Below are positions 7,401 through 7,514 of a DNA stretch of 7,514 nucleotides, one piece after another (within the stretch, counting starts at the first letter, position 1; each line of letters opens with the position of its first letter). The notes beneath the pieces were generated by a model. That model saw only the letters and a list, made by a program, of their open reading frames with translations. It was not told where the DNA came from and searched no databases. The position numbers and the translations under genes are program-made. The DNA comes from Anaerolineae bacterium (lineage in GTDB: Bacteria; Chloroflexota; Anaerolineae; B4-G1; SLSP01). The stretch is taken from the NCBI GenBank assembly GCA_016927095.1, contig JAFGNI010000287.1:1-7514 (forward strand). The letters are read 5' to 3'.

Positions 7401-7514
7401 TGGCGCCCTTGTGTGGCGTAGCGCTGCCTTGAAGTGACCCCATTTGTTTGAAGAGTAATCGGGGCCTTGGGAGTCCGAAACTGCATCTCAGGCCGCATGG
7501 TGCACATAGTAGGC
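7376..7514. other. Downstream intergenic stretch without a recognisable gene
   Basis: These 139 bases to the window edge show no frame with a family resemblance, no tRNA shape and no strong promoter on either strand. A possible continuation of a gene beyond the window cannot be judged. Confidence 0.5.

Noticed and set aside
7434..7480. Possible mobile-element end (TGACCCCATTTG... with CCCC/GGGG arms)
   Set aside because: Only four bases pair reliably, no transposase or target duplication is visible, and the window ends too soon to test it.

Overview
This window of about 7.5 kb (GC-rich, roughly 60% by eye) is densely packed bacterial chromosome. It holds seven protein genes and no tRNA, rRNA, CRISPR array or insertion sequence that I can recognise. 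The gene style fits an uncultured or poorly studied Chloroflexota-like or other GC-rich bacterium: GTG and TTG starts, a BaeS-like sensor kinase, a transketolase split into two subunits, and a membrane-anchored protein built from 'LAQxLGI..EELQAARE..LxxAVxEGxLT' repeats. That assignment is an inference from style, not from a marker gene.

Layout. Positions 1-1121 (+) are the C-terminal part of a multidrug/lipid-type ABC exporter with fused membrane and ATPase domains. It runs in from outside the window and converges on the next block across a short hairpin-bearing gap. Positions 1202-4250 (-) hold three genes transcribed leftward: a membrane-anchored helical-repeat protein (4250-3357), an OmpR/PhoB-type response regulator (3286-2594) and a HAMP-containing sensor histidine kinase (2575-1202). 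Regulator and kinase are 18 bases apart and share a reading frame across one stop codon. A 70-base gap before the regulator carries a good extended -10 promoter and an 11-bp-period direct repeat that could be an autoregulatory operator.

Positions 4251-4432 form a divergent promoter region. From 4433 rightward come a serine hydrolase of the beta-lactamase/PBP fold (4433-5458), then the N-terminal (5518-6363) and C-terminal (about 6350-7375) subunits of a split transketolase. The two subunit genes overlap by 14 bases and are probably translationally coupled. The last 139 bases show no convincing gene.

How they may work together. The two-component pair should sense an envelope or small-molecule signal. 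The repeat protein beside it is a plausible membrane partner but has no proven role. The hydrolase and split transketolase look like one operon that could process a carbon compound: the hydrolase would cleave an ester, amide or lactone and the transketolase would transfer a two-carbon ketol unit from a sugar phosphate. That link rests on gene order alone. I see no clear evidence of a wholly new defence or mobile system. The least explained items are the repeat protein and the hydrolase-transketolase pairing.
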